DNA of 64,000 bases, taken from contig JAILZP010000012.1 in the NCBI GenBank assembly GCA_023512435.1, forward strand, positions 18,788 to 82,787, read 5' to 3'. The DNA is from Peptococcaceae bacterium. GTDB lineage: Bacteria; Bacillota; Desulfotomaculia; Desulfotomaculales; Desulfocucumaceae. Below the pieces are notes generated by a model, which saw nothing but the letters and a program-made list of their open reading frames with translations, was not told the origin of the DNA and did no database searches. The position numbers were made by a program, and so were the translations under genes. Of this stretch, positions 19,036 through 27,632 are shown piece by piece; the stretch's first letter is position 1; each line of letters begins with the position of its first letter.

Positions 19036-19884
19036 ATGCCTTCCCGTTTTCCCGAGTGGTTGAAGAAAAAACTTCCGCCGGGCGGTGATATACAGGCCAC
19101 CAGGGGCCTCATCGGCGGCCTGGGCCTGAACACCGTCTGCAGCAGCGCCATGTGCCCGAACCTGGGGGAGTGCTTTGCCCGGAAGACCGCCACCTTCATG
19201 ATCCTGGGCGATAAGTGCACCAGGAACTGCCGATTTTGCGCGGTGGAGAAGGGGCGGCCGTCTCCCCCCGATCCGGCGGAGCCCGCCAGGGTGGCCGGGG
19301 CGGTGGCCGCCCTGGGGCTGCGGCACGCGGTGGTGACCTCGGTGACCCGGGACGACCTCCCCGACGGGGGCGCCTCCCAGTTTGTGGAGACCATCCGGGC
19401 GATCAGGGAAAGGCAGCCGGGGACGACGGTGGAGGTGCTCACCCCGGATTTCGGAGGCCGCTTCAAATCCATTGACGCGGTGGCCGCCGCCCGCCCCGAG
19501 GTCTACAACCACAACCTGGAGACGGTGCCCCGGCTCTACCGGCGGGTCCGCCCCGGGGCCGGGTACAGGCGCAGCCTGGCGCTGCTGGAGAGGGTGAAAA
19601 AAAAGCAGCCGGGCGTCCTTACCAAGTCCGGGCTGATGGCGGGCCTGGGAGAAGAGTTTGGAGAGATTAAACAGGTAATGGCGGACCTGCGGTCGGCGGG
19701 CTGCGACATTATCACCATCGGACAGTACCTGCAGCCCTCGCCCCGGCACCTGGAGGTCCGGGAGTTCGTCACCCCGGAGACCTTTGAAGCCCTGCGGCAG
19801 GCCGCCCTGGAAATGGGCTTCCGGCAAGCCGTATGCGGTCCCTTTGTGCGCAGCTCGTACAGGGCAGGGGAGGTCTGGGGCTGA
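19036..19884 (+). CDS. lipA: Lipoyl synthase
   Basis: LipA inserts two sulfur atoms into the octanoyl group on lipoyl-domain proteins by radical SAM chemistry. The 282-residue protein has both expected 4Fe-4S sites: the auxiliary cluster cysteines Cys35, Cys40 and Cys46 ([14 protein letters not shown]) and the radical SAM triad Cys61, Cys65 and Cys68 (KCTRNCRFC). The terminal RSSYRAGE motif supplies the conserved serine ligand. The ATG at 19036 follows CAGGGAGTG. It completes the lipoate pathway begun by lipM and ends the glycine-lipoate block; a hairpin lies just after the stop. Confidence 0.97.
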   Translation: MPSRFPEWLKKKLPPGGDIQATRGLIGGLGLNTVCSSAMCPNLGECFARKTATFMILGDKCTRNCRFCAVEKGRPSPPDPAEPARVAGAVAALGLRHAVVTSVTRDDLPDGGASQFVETIRAIRERQPGTTVEVLTPDFGGRFKSIDAVAAARPEVYNHNLETVPRLYRRVRPGAGYRRSLALLERVKKKQPGVLTKSGLMAGLGEEFGEIKQVMADLRSAGCDIITIGQYLQPSPRHLEVREFVTPETFEALRQAALEMGFRQAVCGPFVRSSYRAGEVWG

Positions 19885-19895
19885 TTGAAGATGAT

Positions 19896-19926
19896 CCCGG
19901 AAAAGCCGGTTTGGCTTTTCACCGGG
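19896..19926 (+). terminator. Hairpin after lipA
   Basis: The arms CCCGG-AAAAGCC and GGCTTTT-ca-CCGGG form a 12-bp stem with a two-base bulge 12 bases after the lipA stop. No T-tract follows, so termination would be weak or factor-assisted. Confidence 0.45.
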
Positions 19927-20036
19927 GGAACGGGGCAATTCAGCCGGAATGAAATAAAAATGCTGTAATATGTGCTCCACTTTTTGGTAAAATGATACTG
20001 AATATTTTTACTTTTCCAAAAGAAGGGGGTCGTCAA

Positions 20037-21236
20037 ATGGCTACCAGTCTTCCGGAAACCCGTTTTTCCAAGGGTAAGCCGCCCTCTCAAAAATTGTCCG
20101 GGGCCATGGCCGGGAAGGAAACCGATCACCCGGTCCCGGCCGGTTTTCTGTCCCGGAAACTGCCTGAAATCTGCCGGCGGGCCGAAAAAGACCCGGATTA
20201 CAGGCCTGAGTTTTACAGGGAATTGGCGGCCCACGGTATAATGGGCATGGCCGGGCCAAGGCCTTACGGAAGTTCTTTTTCTTCCCGGCAGATGGCCGCA
20301 GTCTTCGAGGCCGTGGCCAGGAACTCGGTGGGGCTGGCCATTTCGCTGGCCGCCCATACTCTGTGCACCTATATGGTGGGACGGTGGGGGACCGGGGCCC
20401 AAAAAAAGCGCTGGCTTCCCGGGCTGTGCCGGGCCGAAAAGCTCGGGGCCTTTTGCCTGACCGAGCCCAAGGCCGGTTCCGACGCCAGGAGCATGGCCAT
20501 GAAAGCCCTAAGGTCCCCCGGGGGATATGTCCTGGACGGCACCAAGACCTTTGTCACCAACGGGATTGAAGCTTCGGTGTACATGGTCATGGCCGGGATC
20601 AGCCCGCCGGAAGGCGGCAAAAAAGAAGCCATGGCGGCTTTTGTCGTTGAAAGGCCGTACCCGGGCGTGGTGGTGAAGCCTTACCGGGGGAGAAAAGTGG
20701 CCTTTGCCTCCTTTCCCAATGCCATTGTACGCTTTGCCGGGTGCCGGGTGACCAAGGAAAACCTCCTGGGGCCCGAGGGCAGCGGGTGGTTTCAAACCTC
20801 AAAAGCGTTGGAGGTGGCGAAAGTCAACATGGGCGCCATCGGGGTCGGGCTGGCCGAGGCCGCCTACCGGTCGGCCGTGGACCACGCCGTGCGCCGCCGG
20901 CAGTTCGGCAGGCGAATTGCCGATTTCCAGGCCATTCAGTTTATGGTGGCCGATATGCATGCCAGAATAAGGGCGGCCAGGCTGCTGGTGCAGGATGCCG
21001 CCGATCGAATCGACGCCGGCCTCGCCGGGGGCTATGAGTCGGCCCTGGCGAAGTGCTTTGCCACCGATGCAGCCATGCAGGTGGTTACCGACGCCATCCA
21101 GGTTCTGGGCGGACACGGCCTGCTGACCTATCCCCTGGAGAAAAACCTTTGGGAAGCCAAGCTGCTGCAAATTCTGGAGGGAACCAACCAGATCCAGAGG
21201 GTTATCGTTGCCCGATCCCTTCTCGGGCAGCCGTGA
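20037..21236 (+). CDS. Acyl-CoA dehydrogenase family protein
   Basis: The 399-residue protein has the acyl-CoA dehydrogenase fold. N-terminal helices precede the FAD/acyl binding stretch FCLTEPKAGSDARSM and the beta-domain motif TKTFVTNG. The C-terminal helical domain has RRQFGRRIADFQAIQFMVADM and ends with QVLGGHGLLTYPLEKNLWEAK and EGTNQIQRVIVARSLL, the family signature. It would oxidise a CoA thioester and pass electrons to an electron-transfer flavoprotein; chain length and physiological substrate cannot be told. The ATG at 20037 follows AAGAAGGGGG; longer upstream frames lack a ribosome site. It stands alone, with no etfAB, thiolase or CoA transferase beside it. The N-terminal 35 residues are less conserved-looking than usual. 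Confidence 0.9.
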   Translation: MATSLPETRFSKGKPPSQKLSGAMAGKETDHPVPAGFLSRKLPEICRRAEKDPDYRPEFYRELAAHGIMGMAGPRPYGSSFSSRQMAAVFEAVARNSVGLAISLAAHTLCTYMVGRWGTGAQKKRWLPGLCRAEKLGAFCLTEPKAGSDARSMAMKALRSPGGYVLDGTKTFVTNGIEASVYMVMAGISPPEGGKKEAMAAFVVERPYPGVVVKPYRGRKVAFASFPNAIVRFAGCRVTKENLLGPEGSGWFQTSKALEVAKVNMGAIGVGLAEAAYRSAVDHAVRRRQFGRRIADFQAIQFMVADMHARIRAARLLVQDAADRIDAGLAGGYESALAKCFATDAAMQVVTDAIQVLGGHGLLTYPLEKNLWEAKLLQILEGTNQIQRVIVARSLLGQP

Positions 21237-21292
21237 AGTTCACCCGGGGAGACGGACGCACACCGCTATATAACTCCGGCCGGATACCGTGA

Positions 21293-23083
21293 TCAGTCAC
21301 CTTCATTCCCGGCCCCTTCCCGTTGAGACAGCCTTTCCGGCAGGGAGGGATCGGGGCCGGTGACAATTGTTTTGAAATCCGTGTAGACGACGAAGCCGGG
21401 CTTCGATCCCCTGGGCTTGATCACGTGCCTGCGCAGGGTGTAATCCACCGGGACCTTGCTGGAATGCCTGGCCCGGCTGAACAGGGCCGCCAGCGAGGCC
21501 GCCTCCTCCAGGGTGGAGGGAGGGACCGCCTTCTTTCCTCCGGTCCGGATCACCACGTGGGACCCCGGGATTTCCCTGGCGTGCAGCCAGATGTCGTCCG
21601 GCCGGGCCACCTTCATGGTCAGGTAGTCGTTTTGCCGGTTGTTCCTGCCGGCCAGAATGATCATTCCATCGCTGGACACGAAGACTGCCGGGCGGGGCGG
21701 GTCCTGGTTCCTTTGCCCGGCCGGCCCGGGTCCGGAAGGCTTCAGGAAACCCTGGTCCGCCAGTTCGGCCCGGATCTGGTCCAGTTCTTCCAGGGTCGAG
21801 GCCAGTTCGGCCGAGTTTTCGACTCCGGCCAGGTATTCCAGGTCGCTCCTGGTGGCTTCGGCGTGTATGGCGGCGTTCTCCAGTATTTTTTTGGCCTTGC
21901 CGTAACGGCGGAAGAATTCCTGGGCGTTTTCAGCCGGGGAAAGCCGGGAGTCCAGGTTTATTTTAACGGGCGGGCAGCCCTCCGCGAAAAAATTTTCCAG
22001 CCAGACCTCGGTGTCTCCCTTTTTCAGCCGGTGGATGTTGGCCTTCACCAGTTCCCCGTACAGCCTGTATTCTTCCGCGCCGGAGGCCGACTCCAGGTCG
22101 GCGGTCTGGGCCGAGAGTTTTTTTTCCAGCCTGGCGGTTTCTTTTTTAACCAGGCTCAATATGGACTGCCTCAGGCCCTCCATTTTTCCGGCCAGGACCC
22201 GGTGGGTGAAGTAGGCGTCCAGGGTTTCGTTCATCCCGCCAGGAGCCTGACGGAGACCCTCCAGGTGATTTAGTTCGAAGGCGGCGAAATCCCGGGGAAC
22301 CCCGCCGTCAAAAACCAGGGTGGGCCTGAATTCACCTTTTTCCGCCCGGGAGTACAGGTCTTTGAGAGCCCGGTACACGGAGGCGAGGTCATACTCTCCC
22401 AGCACCTCCAGGGGGGTGTCCGGTTCCAGCCCGGCCCGCCATACTATTTCCCGGGCCAGCAGGGGGCTCAATCCGTCAAAATGCTTCTGCACCAGGTCGC
22501 TCACCCTGTTGTTGAGGCTGTTTCCCATCATCAGCCGGAAGAATTCCTCCTCGCTCAGAGACAGGGGGTTTATTTTGCCCTGGGCCGGGGCGGGCACGTA
22601 CGGCCGCCCGGGAAGGACCTCCCGGTGCCTGCTGACGGCGTGGGAATACCGCTTGATGCCGTCCAGAACGGTACCGCTGCCGGGGTCGTAAAGGATGATG
22701 TTGCTGTGCCTGCCCATTATCTCACAGATTATTTGCCTGGTGGAGGGCCTGCCCAGTTCGTCCCTGGCGTCCACGGTAATGGTCAGCGTCCGGTCGTAGC
22801 CCGGCTGTGAAAAGCTGCTGATCCTGCCGCCCTCCAGGTGCTTGCGCATCACCATGCAGAACACCGGCGGCGAGGGAGGGTTCGGGGCGGGCCGGCCGGT
22901 TAAGTGCACCCGGGCCATGCCGGGGTCGGCCGAAAGCAGAAGGCGGTACCGCACCCCGGGCCGGCCCAGGACCAGGTGGACTTCCTCCCTGGCCGGCTGG
23001 TGTATTTTTTCTATTCTGAGGCCGGTAAGGGCCGCGGCCAGCTCGTTTTTCACCGCGGCCAGGACCATCCCGTCAAAGGGCAT
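21293..23083 (-). CDS. rqcH: NFACT-family ribosome quality control protein (RqcH/FbpA-like)
   Basis: RqcH binds stalled 50S subunits and directs addition of C-terminal alanine tails that mark incomplete proteins for decay. The 596-residue protein has the NFACT-N start MPFDGMVLAAVKNELAAAL with RIEKIHQP, a central coiled coil (about residues 280-440, Lys/Glu-rich), and the NFACT-R domain DIWLHAREIPGSHVVIRTGG followed by DYTLRRHVIKPRGSKPG. Older annotations call this family fibronectin-binding protein. I chose the ATG at 23083, about eight bases after GGGGGGTGA; codons further upstream would add a 21-residue extension without homology. It is transcribed alone, opposite to both neighbours. Confidence 0.92.
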   Translation of the reverse strand: MPFDGMVLAAVKNELAAALTGLRIEKIHQPAREEVHLVLGRPGVRYRLLLSADPGMARVHLTGRPAPNPPSPPVFCMVMRKHLEGGRISSFSQPGYDRTLTITVDARDELGRPSTRQIICEIMGRHSNIILYDPGSGTVLDGIKRYSHAVSRHREVLPGRPYVPAPAQGKINPLSLSEEEFFRLMMGNSLNNRVSDLVQKHFDGLSPLLAREIVWRAGLEPDTPLEVLGEYDLASVYRALKDLYSRAEKGEFRPTLVFDGGVPRDFAAFELNHLEGLRQAPGGMNETLDAYFTHRVLAGKMEGLRQSILSLVKKETARLEKKLSAQTADLESASGAEEYRLYGELVKANIHRLKKGDTEVWLENFFAEGCPPVKINLDSRLSPAENAQEFFRRYGKAKKILENAAIHAEATRSDLEYLAGVENSAELASTLEELDQIRAELADQGFLKPSGPGPAGQRNQDPPRPAVFVSSDGMIILAGRNNRQNDYLTMKVARPDDIWLHAREIPGSHVVIRTGGKKAVPPSTLEEAASLAALFSRARHSSKVPVDYTLRRHVIKPRGSKPGFVVYTDFKTIVTGPDPSLPERLSQREGAGNEGD

Positions 23084-23201
23084 CCCGATCACCCCCCGCA
23101 CGGCAACAGTATAGCACCGGACGGAGTCCCGGTCAATTTGGGCCATGGGAACGGATTTTTTATTTTTTTAACAAATTGACCATAAATTTTATCTTATTTC
23201 C

Positions 23202-23210
23202 TGTTATAAT
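23202..23210 (+). promoter_or_regulatory. Extended -10 promoter upstream of the Yip1-family gene
   Basis: TGTTATAAT is a perfect TG-n-TATAAT extended -10 box in an AT-rich spacer, 60 bases before the Yip1-family start. No well-placed -35 is seen. Confidence 0.5.
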
Positions 23211-23269
23211 TTTAAGGATTAGAACGTCACTGCGCCGGGCTGAAAAACCGAACGGGAGGAACTTGGCTG

Positions 23270-23977
23270 ATGGAAGACAATGTAAACGGAGAAAAGCTGT
23301 CGTTGTGGAAGAGAATTTACGGGGTGATCTGGGGCAGTCCCGCCGGGACCCTGGAGTCCATCGCCCGGAAGCCGGACTTTTGGGGCGCCGTGGCGCTGAT
23401 TCTGGGCTTCAACCTGGCCCTTACCCTGGTTCAGATGCCGAAAATAAGGGAGTTCACAGCCTGGACCATGCAAAACCTGCCGCCGGAGGTCAAAATGACC
23501 GCCCAGCAGATGGATGTGGCGGTAAACGCGGCCTTGATTGCCGCCCTGGCCGCCAGCGTTGCCCTGCCGCCGGTCCTCTGGCTGGTGACGGCCGCCCTGC
23601 TCAAGCTGTTCAACGCCTTTACCGGAGAGAAGGCCTCTTTCAGATCCCTGTTCGCGGTGACTGTCTATGCCTACCTGCCGGCGGTCCTGGATGCCGTTAT
23701 CAAGACCGCCCTGGTGCTGGCCACGCCGGCCCGGAACATTGCCCGGGTAACCATCAGCCCCGCCCTTCTCCTGCCGCCCCCGGACATGGTCCCGGACAGG
23801 ATGTACACCCTGTTGAGCCATCTTGACCCCTTCGTCGTCTGGTTACTGGTCCTGACCGCCGTGGGCGGGTCTGCGGCCATGAGGATTCCTTTCCGCAGAA
23901 CATTCGCGTACATCATTGTCCTCTGGCTGGCTTATGTGGCGGGAGTATCCTTAATCTTCGGAAAAGGCGCGGTTTGA
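23270..23977 (+). CDS. Yip1-domain membrane protein
   Basis: The 235-residue protein has an N-terminal cytoplasmic helix with the family opening LWKRIYGVIWGSPAGTLESIARKPDFWGA and about five hydrophobic segments (near residues 38-55, 85-115, 125-150, 185-205 and 212-232). This matches bacterial YIP1-family proteins, whose function is unknown. The ATG at 23270 follows GGGAGGAAC. It lies upstream of and parallel to the MacAB-like exporter; an 87-base spacer with its own -10 box separates them, so co-function is only a suggestion. Confidence 0.75.
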   Translation: MEDNVNGEKLSLWKRIYGVIWGSPAGTLESIARKPDFWGAVALILGFNLALTLVQMPKIREFTAWTMQNLPPEVKMTAQQMDVAVNAALIAALAASVALPPVLWLVTAALLKLFNAFTGEKASFRSLFAVTVYAYLPAVLDAVIKTALVLATPARNIARVTISPALLLPPPDMVPDRMYTLLSHLDPFVVWLLVLTAVGGSAAMRIPFRRTFAYIIVLWLAYVAGVSLIFGKGAV

Positions 23978-24005
23978 CCGTAATTTTTTCCGGGTGCCTG
24001 TAATA

Positions 24006-24031
24006 AATCCGCCTGCGGATTCGTCTATACT
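24006..24031 (+). promoter_or_regulatory. Palindrome and -10 box before the exporter operon
   Basis: AATCCGC-CT-GCGGATT (24006-24021) is a perfect 7-2-7 inverted repeat directly before a TATACT -10 box (24026-24031), about 35 bases ahead of the adaptor gene start. Its position in the -35/-10 interval suits a repressor or MerR-type site. Confidence 0.45.
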
Positions 24032-24064
24032 TAGAGAACTATTCGGGGGAAAGGAGCGGCATCA

Positions 24065-25378
24065 TTGCGGGCTGTACTTTTGGCTGAAAAGCTGGGGCGG
24101 CGGAAAAAGGCGCTGGCCGGGGCCGGCCTGGCATTGATCATTGTCCTGGCCGTGGTTTTAAACCTGGTGCGGGGCCGGGAGGGGTCCCAGGTGCCGGTTC
24201 AAACGGCCAGGGCCGAAATGAAGGAGATACAGGACAGCGTGCCGGCCACCGGCCGGGTGAGGCTGGTGGAGAAGCAGGACATCTTCGCCGGAAGCGCAGC
24301 CAAGGTGAAGAGCATACACGTCCGGCCGGGGGACAGGGTGATCAGGGGGCAGCTGCTGATAGTTCTGGACATCAGTGACGTGGAGGTCAGCCTGGAGGAG
24401 GCCCGGGCAAACCTGGAACTGCAGGAGGCAAGATATGCCAAGGCCGTAGCCGAGCTGCCCCTGGAGATTCAAAGGCTTAAAGCCGGGGAGGACAAGGCCC
24501 GGGCCGCCCTGGAACGCGCCAAAACCAATTTAGAGAGATACAGGGCGCTTTACCGGGCCGGGGCGGTCAGCACCCGGGAGTACGAGGACGCCCTTGCTGA
24601 ATATCAAAGCTGCGAGGCTGATTTCAAAACTGCCCGGGCCAATCTGGAGGCAAAGGAGCCGGGGCCGGTGGCCAGCCAGGAGATCAGGTCCCTGGAGGCC
24701 CAGGTGAAGATGGCCAGGGCACAGTATGAAAAGGAGGAAATGCGGTACAACCGGACCCATATTAAAGCCGAGATGGACGGGACGGTATTCACGGTGGAGG
24801 TATCCGAGGGTGAGGCGGTCGCCGCCCAGGCCAGGCTGATCACCCTTGGGAACCCGGACAGGCTGGAAGTATACGCCACCGTTAGTGAGGGAGACAGCGG
24901 GAGGCTTAATACCGGCCAGAAAGTTGAGATCAAGGCCGCCGCCATGCCCGATCGCAAGTTCATGGGAATTCTGTCCAGCGTGTCCCTGGGTACGGTGGCA
25001 AAGACCAACGAGCGCGGCGGCACCAGCATGGAGATACCCGTTGTGGTTGCAGTCGGGGGAGACATTGGGGGTCTCAGGCCGGGTTACACGGCGGATTTGA
25101 ACATAATCACCACGGAAAGGAAAACGGCCCTGGTGGTGCCGTACGAGGCCGTGGTGGACAAGGAGGACGGCAGGAAGTACGTGTTCGTGGTGGAAGGCAA
25201 AACGGCCAGGCAGAAAGAGATAAAAACCGGACTCAACACCGAGCTTTACACCGAGGTGCTGTCAGGCCTGAACGAAGGTGACAGGGTGATTCTCAACCCC
25301 GGGGAAAAGATCAGGGACGGGATTGAGGTAAAGGAACTCCCGGCCCTCAAGACGGGCTCCCGGGAGGGTGAGAAATGA
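24065..25378 (+). CDS. HlyD/MacA-type efflux periplasmic adaptor (membrane fusion protein)
   Basis: The 437-residue protein has one N-terminal membrane helix (about residues 18-38, ALIIVLAVVLNLV) and the adaptor order: first lipoyl half (VPATGRVRLVEKQDIF, VKSIHVRPGDRVIRGQLL), a long coiled-coil hairpin (about residues 100-230, rich in Glu, Ala and Lys), second lipoyl half (ITLGNPDRLEVYATV), and beta-barrel and membrane-proximal domains (GLRPGYTADLNI, LNEGDRVILNPGE). It would link the downstream MacB-like ABC pump to the exterior. The TTG at 24065 follows GAAAGGAGCGG. The stop overlaps the ATPase gene (ATGA). Cargo is unknown; peptides or lipids are typical for the family. Confidence 0.9.
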   Translation: MRAVLLAEKLGRRKKALAGAGLALIIVLAVVLNLVRGREGSQVPVQTARAEMKEIQDSVPATGRVRLVEKQDIFAGSAAKVKSIHVRPGDRVIRGQLLIVLDISDVEVSLEEARANLELQEARYAKAVAELPLEIQRLKAGEDKARAALERAKTNLERYRALYRAGAVSTREYEDALAEYQSCEADFKTARANLEAKEPGPVASQEIRSLEAQVKMARAQYEKEEMRYNRTHIKAEMDGTVFTVEVSEGEAVAAQARLITLGNPDRLEVYATVSEGDSGRLNTGQKVEIKAAAMPDRKFMGILSSVSLGTVAKTNERGGTSMEIPVVVAVGGDIGGLRPGYTADLNIITTERKTALVVPYEAVVDKEDGRKYVFVVEGKTARQKEIKTGLNTELYTEVLSGLNEGDRVILNPGEKIRDGIEVKELPALKTGSREGEK

Positions 25379-26124
25379 TCAGGACCTGCGGCCTGGGTAA
25401 AATCTACAGCCAGGGCGTCCATCCGGTGGCCGCCCTTACCGGTGTTACCCTGCACATACCGCCCGGCCAGTTCGTGGCCGTGATGGGGCCGTCGGGTTCC
25501 GGCAAGTCAACCCTGATGAACCTGTTGGGCTGCCTGGACACACCCACTTCCGGGACTTACATGCTGGACGGGGTGGACGTGACCCGGCTTGGGGACGTGG
25601 AACTGGCGGCGGTGAGGAACAGGAAGATAGGCTTTGTATTCCAGGCCTTCAACCTGTTGCCCCGCATGAGCGCCGTGCGCAACGTGGAACTGCCCATGCT
25701 GTATGCCGGGGTCCCCCCGCGGGAAAGAAGGGAAAGGGCGCTCAAGGCGCTGGAGATGGTGGGCCTGGCCGACAGGGTGCACCACCGGCCAAGCCAGCTT
25801 TCCGGCGGCCAGGTGCAGCGGGTGGCCATCGCCCGGGCCATGGTGAACAATCCTGTAATACTGCTGGCCGACGAGCCCACCGGGAACCTGGACACCCGGT
25901 CGGGGCGGGAAGTAATGGCCATATTCCAGGAGCTTAACAGAAAAGGGACCACGGTGGTACTGGTCACCCACGAGCGGGATATTGCCCTGCACGCCTCAAG
26001 GATACTGCACTTCATAGACGGCCGGCTGGTCGGCGACGAAAAGAACGGAAACCCCGTCCAGGCCGCCGGCGGAACCGGAACCGGGCCTCACCCGGACTGC
26101 CGGGGGGAGGTGGCGGTCCCGTGA
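25375..26124 (+). CDS. MacB-type ABC transporter ATP-binding protein
   Basis: The 249-residue ATPase has the Walker A loop GPSGSGKST near residues 37-45, Q-loop FVFQAFNLLPRMSAVRNVELP, signature LSGGQVQRVAIARAM, Walker B VILLADEPTGNLDTRSG and the switch His in VTHERD. The sequence FQAFNLLPRMSA...NVELPMLYAG is typical of the MacB/LolD/FtsE group. It overlaps the adaptor gene by four bases upstream (ATGA) and the permease by four bases downstream (GTGA), so all three form one translational unit. A Gly/Pro-rich tail of about 30 residues follows the domain. It should energise the FtsX-type permease next door. Confidence 0.93.
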   Translation: MIRTCGLGKIYSQGVHPVAALTGVTLHIPPGQFVAVMGPSGSGKSTLMNLLGCLDTPTSGTYMLDGVDVTRLGDVELAAVRNRKIGFVFQAFNLLPRMSAVRNVELPMLYAGVPPRERRERALKALEMVGLADRVHHRPSQLSGGQVQRVAIARAMVNNPVILLADEPTGNLDTRSGREVMAIFQELNRKGTTVVLVTHERDIALHASRILHFIDGRLVGDEKNGNPVQAAGGTGTGPHPDCRGEVAVP

Positions 26125-27302
26125 ACTTACTGGAGTCCGTCAGGTTGGCCCTGGAGGGGATCGCGGCCAACAAGCTGCGGTCGTTCCTGACCACCCTGGG
26201 CATCGTTATCGGCATCGCGGCGGTAATTGCCGTGGTGGCTGTGGGGCAGGCCGGGAGGGCGCTGCTGATGTCCGAGATGGAGAAGGTTGGAACCAACATT
26301 TTCGCGGTCATGGCCGACTGGCGGAAGGGAGATTCAGTCACCGGCCGGGAGTTCTCCCTGGAGGACGCCAGTATAATTAAGATCCGCGTGCCCGAGGTCA
26401 GCCACCTCTCCCCGGTAAGCAGCACCATGGAGAATGTGCGGGGAACCGGGAAAAACAGGTCTGCCCAGGTGTACGGCACCAGCTCGGACTTTGCCCACAT
26501 CCGGAAGCTTGACATGAAAAGGGGCCGTTATTTCAGCCCCGAGGACGAGCTGGGAAGACGCCGGGTTGCCGTGGTGGACCAGGAACTGGCGGAGGACTTG
26601 TTTGGGCGGGCGGATCCCCTGGGGCAGAGTGTGGTTGTCAAAAACACCCCCTTCGTGGTGGTGGGAATCGTCGCCAAGGGCGATTCAATCTTCGGGATCG
26701 GGGAGAACCCCAGGATATTCATCCCCATCCAGGCCTGGCAGTACCTGTTCAGTCCATACATATCCTACATTGAGGGCAGCGCGGCCGGCAAGGACCAGGT
26801 CGAAGCCGCCTTGAGCCAGACCATCAAGGTGCTGGAGCGCAGGCACCAGGCGCCCGGCAGATACCAAGGGGTAAGCATGGAGCAGCAGATGCAGGCCGCC
26901 AACAGGATCACCGGCATCATGACCCTGATCATCAGCGCCATCGCCGGCATCTCCCTGCTGGTGGGCGGCATCGGGGTAATGAACATCATGCTGGTTTCGG
27001 TCACGGAGCGCACCAGGGAGATAGGTATCCGCATGGCCCTGGGAGCGCGGCGCAGGGACATACTGGTCCAGTTTCTGATCGAGGCCGTCGTCCTTTGCCT
27101 GCTGGGGGGCGTTATAGGCATGTCCCTGGGAATAGGGGGGGCCTTTTTAATCGCCTGGCTGGCCAAGTGGCCGCCCCTGGTCTCCTGGTGGACGGTGCTG
27201 GTGGCCTTTGCCTTTTCGGCCGCCATCGGAGTCATCTTCGGCATACTGCCGGCCAACAAGGCGGCCAGGCTTGATCCCATAGAGGCCCTGAGGCGGGAAT
27301 GA
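26121..27302 (+). CDS. MacB/FtsX-type ABC transporter permease
   Basis: The 393-residue permease has the MacB layout: N-terminal amphipathic helix and first membrane helix (LRSFLTTLGIVIGIAAVIAV), a large extracytoplasmic domain (about residues 45-260), then three C-terminal helices with the FtsX hallmark SLLVGGIGVMNIMLVSVTERTREIG and MALGARRRDILVQFLIEA. It would dimerise and act with the preceding ATPase and adaptor as a mechanotransmission-type exporter. The start is the GTG at 26121 overlapping the ATPase stop. No outer membrane TolC partner is seen, as expected for a Gram-positive-type envelope. Confidence 0.93.
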   Translation: MNLLESVRLALEGIAANKLRSFLTTLGIVIGIAAVIAVVAVGQAGRALLMSEMEKVGTNIFAVMADWRKGDSVTGREFSLEDASIIKIRVPEVSHLSPVSSTMENVRGTGKNRSAQVYGTSSDFAHIRKLDMKRGRYFSPEDELGRRRVAVVDQELAEDLFGRADPLGQSVVVKNTPFVVVGIVAKGDSIFGIGENPRIFIPIQAWQYLFSPYISYIEGSAAGKDQVEAALSQTIKVLERRHQAPGRYQGVSMEQQMQAANRITGIMTLIISAIAGISLLVGGIGVMNIMLVSVTERTREIGIRMALGARRRDILVQFLIEAVVLCLLGGVIGMSLGIGGAFLIAWLAKWPPLVSWWTVLVAFAFSAAIGVIFGILPANKAARLDPIEALRRE

Positions 27303-27327
27303 AAAGCAGAAGCGGGAGGCGGGGGCT

Positions 27328-27549
27328 TTGGCCGGTCTGGAAGGCAGGTCGAGATACGGCTGGATCAAACCCGGCGTTCACGTCCGGATCTGGCCGGGGG
27401 ACACTTACGCCAAGTACGCCGTGGTCAGGGAAGTGGCCCGTTGCACGGTAACCTTCGAGATTACCCGGGTCGATCCCGGCGAGCCCTTTTACAGGCCGGG
27501 GCAGAAGATAACCCTGCCCTGGTCCCGGGTCAGGGTGTGCGAGGAATAG
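27328..27549 (+). CDS. Small hypothetical protein
   Basis: The 73-residue product is not recognised. It is basic at the N-terminus and looks like a small beta-rich domain (WIKPGVHVRIWPGDTYAKYAVVREV, then CTVTFEITRVDPGEPFYRPGQKITLPWSRVRV). The paired pattern of PG turns and alternating hydrophobic residues suggests a five-strand barrel. The start is the TTG at 27328, about ten bases after GGGAGGCGGGGG. It follows the exporter permease by 25 bases in the same direction and may be the last gene of that operon. A heptad repeat begins 16 bases after its stop. It could be a spurious frame, but codon use resembles neighbours. Confidence 0.5.
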   Translation: MAGLEGRSRYGWIKPGVHVRIWPGDTYAKYAVVREVARCTVTFEITRVDPGEPFYRPGQKITLPWSRVRVCEE

Positions 27550-27565
27550 CCCGCCCCACACGAAA

Positions 27566-27600
27566 ATTCCGGATTCTGGAGTCTGACTTCCGGATTTCCG
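27566..27600. repeat. Heptad repeat after the exporter operon
   Basis: Five degenerate 7-mers: ATTCCGG, ATTCTGG, AGTCTGA, CTTCCGG, ATTTCCG. They fill the gap between the small hypothetical gene and the convergent lipoprotein gene. Confidence 0.8.
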
Positions 27601-27632
27601 CCGCTGAAGCGGCACCGGGCGGAGCACGGATA

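Noticed and set aside
17821..19980. Leftward open frame of 719 codons opposite ald and lipA
   Set aside because: It crosses two conserved genes, and part of its translation is repeat DNA (the ATTCTGA array read in reverse).
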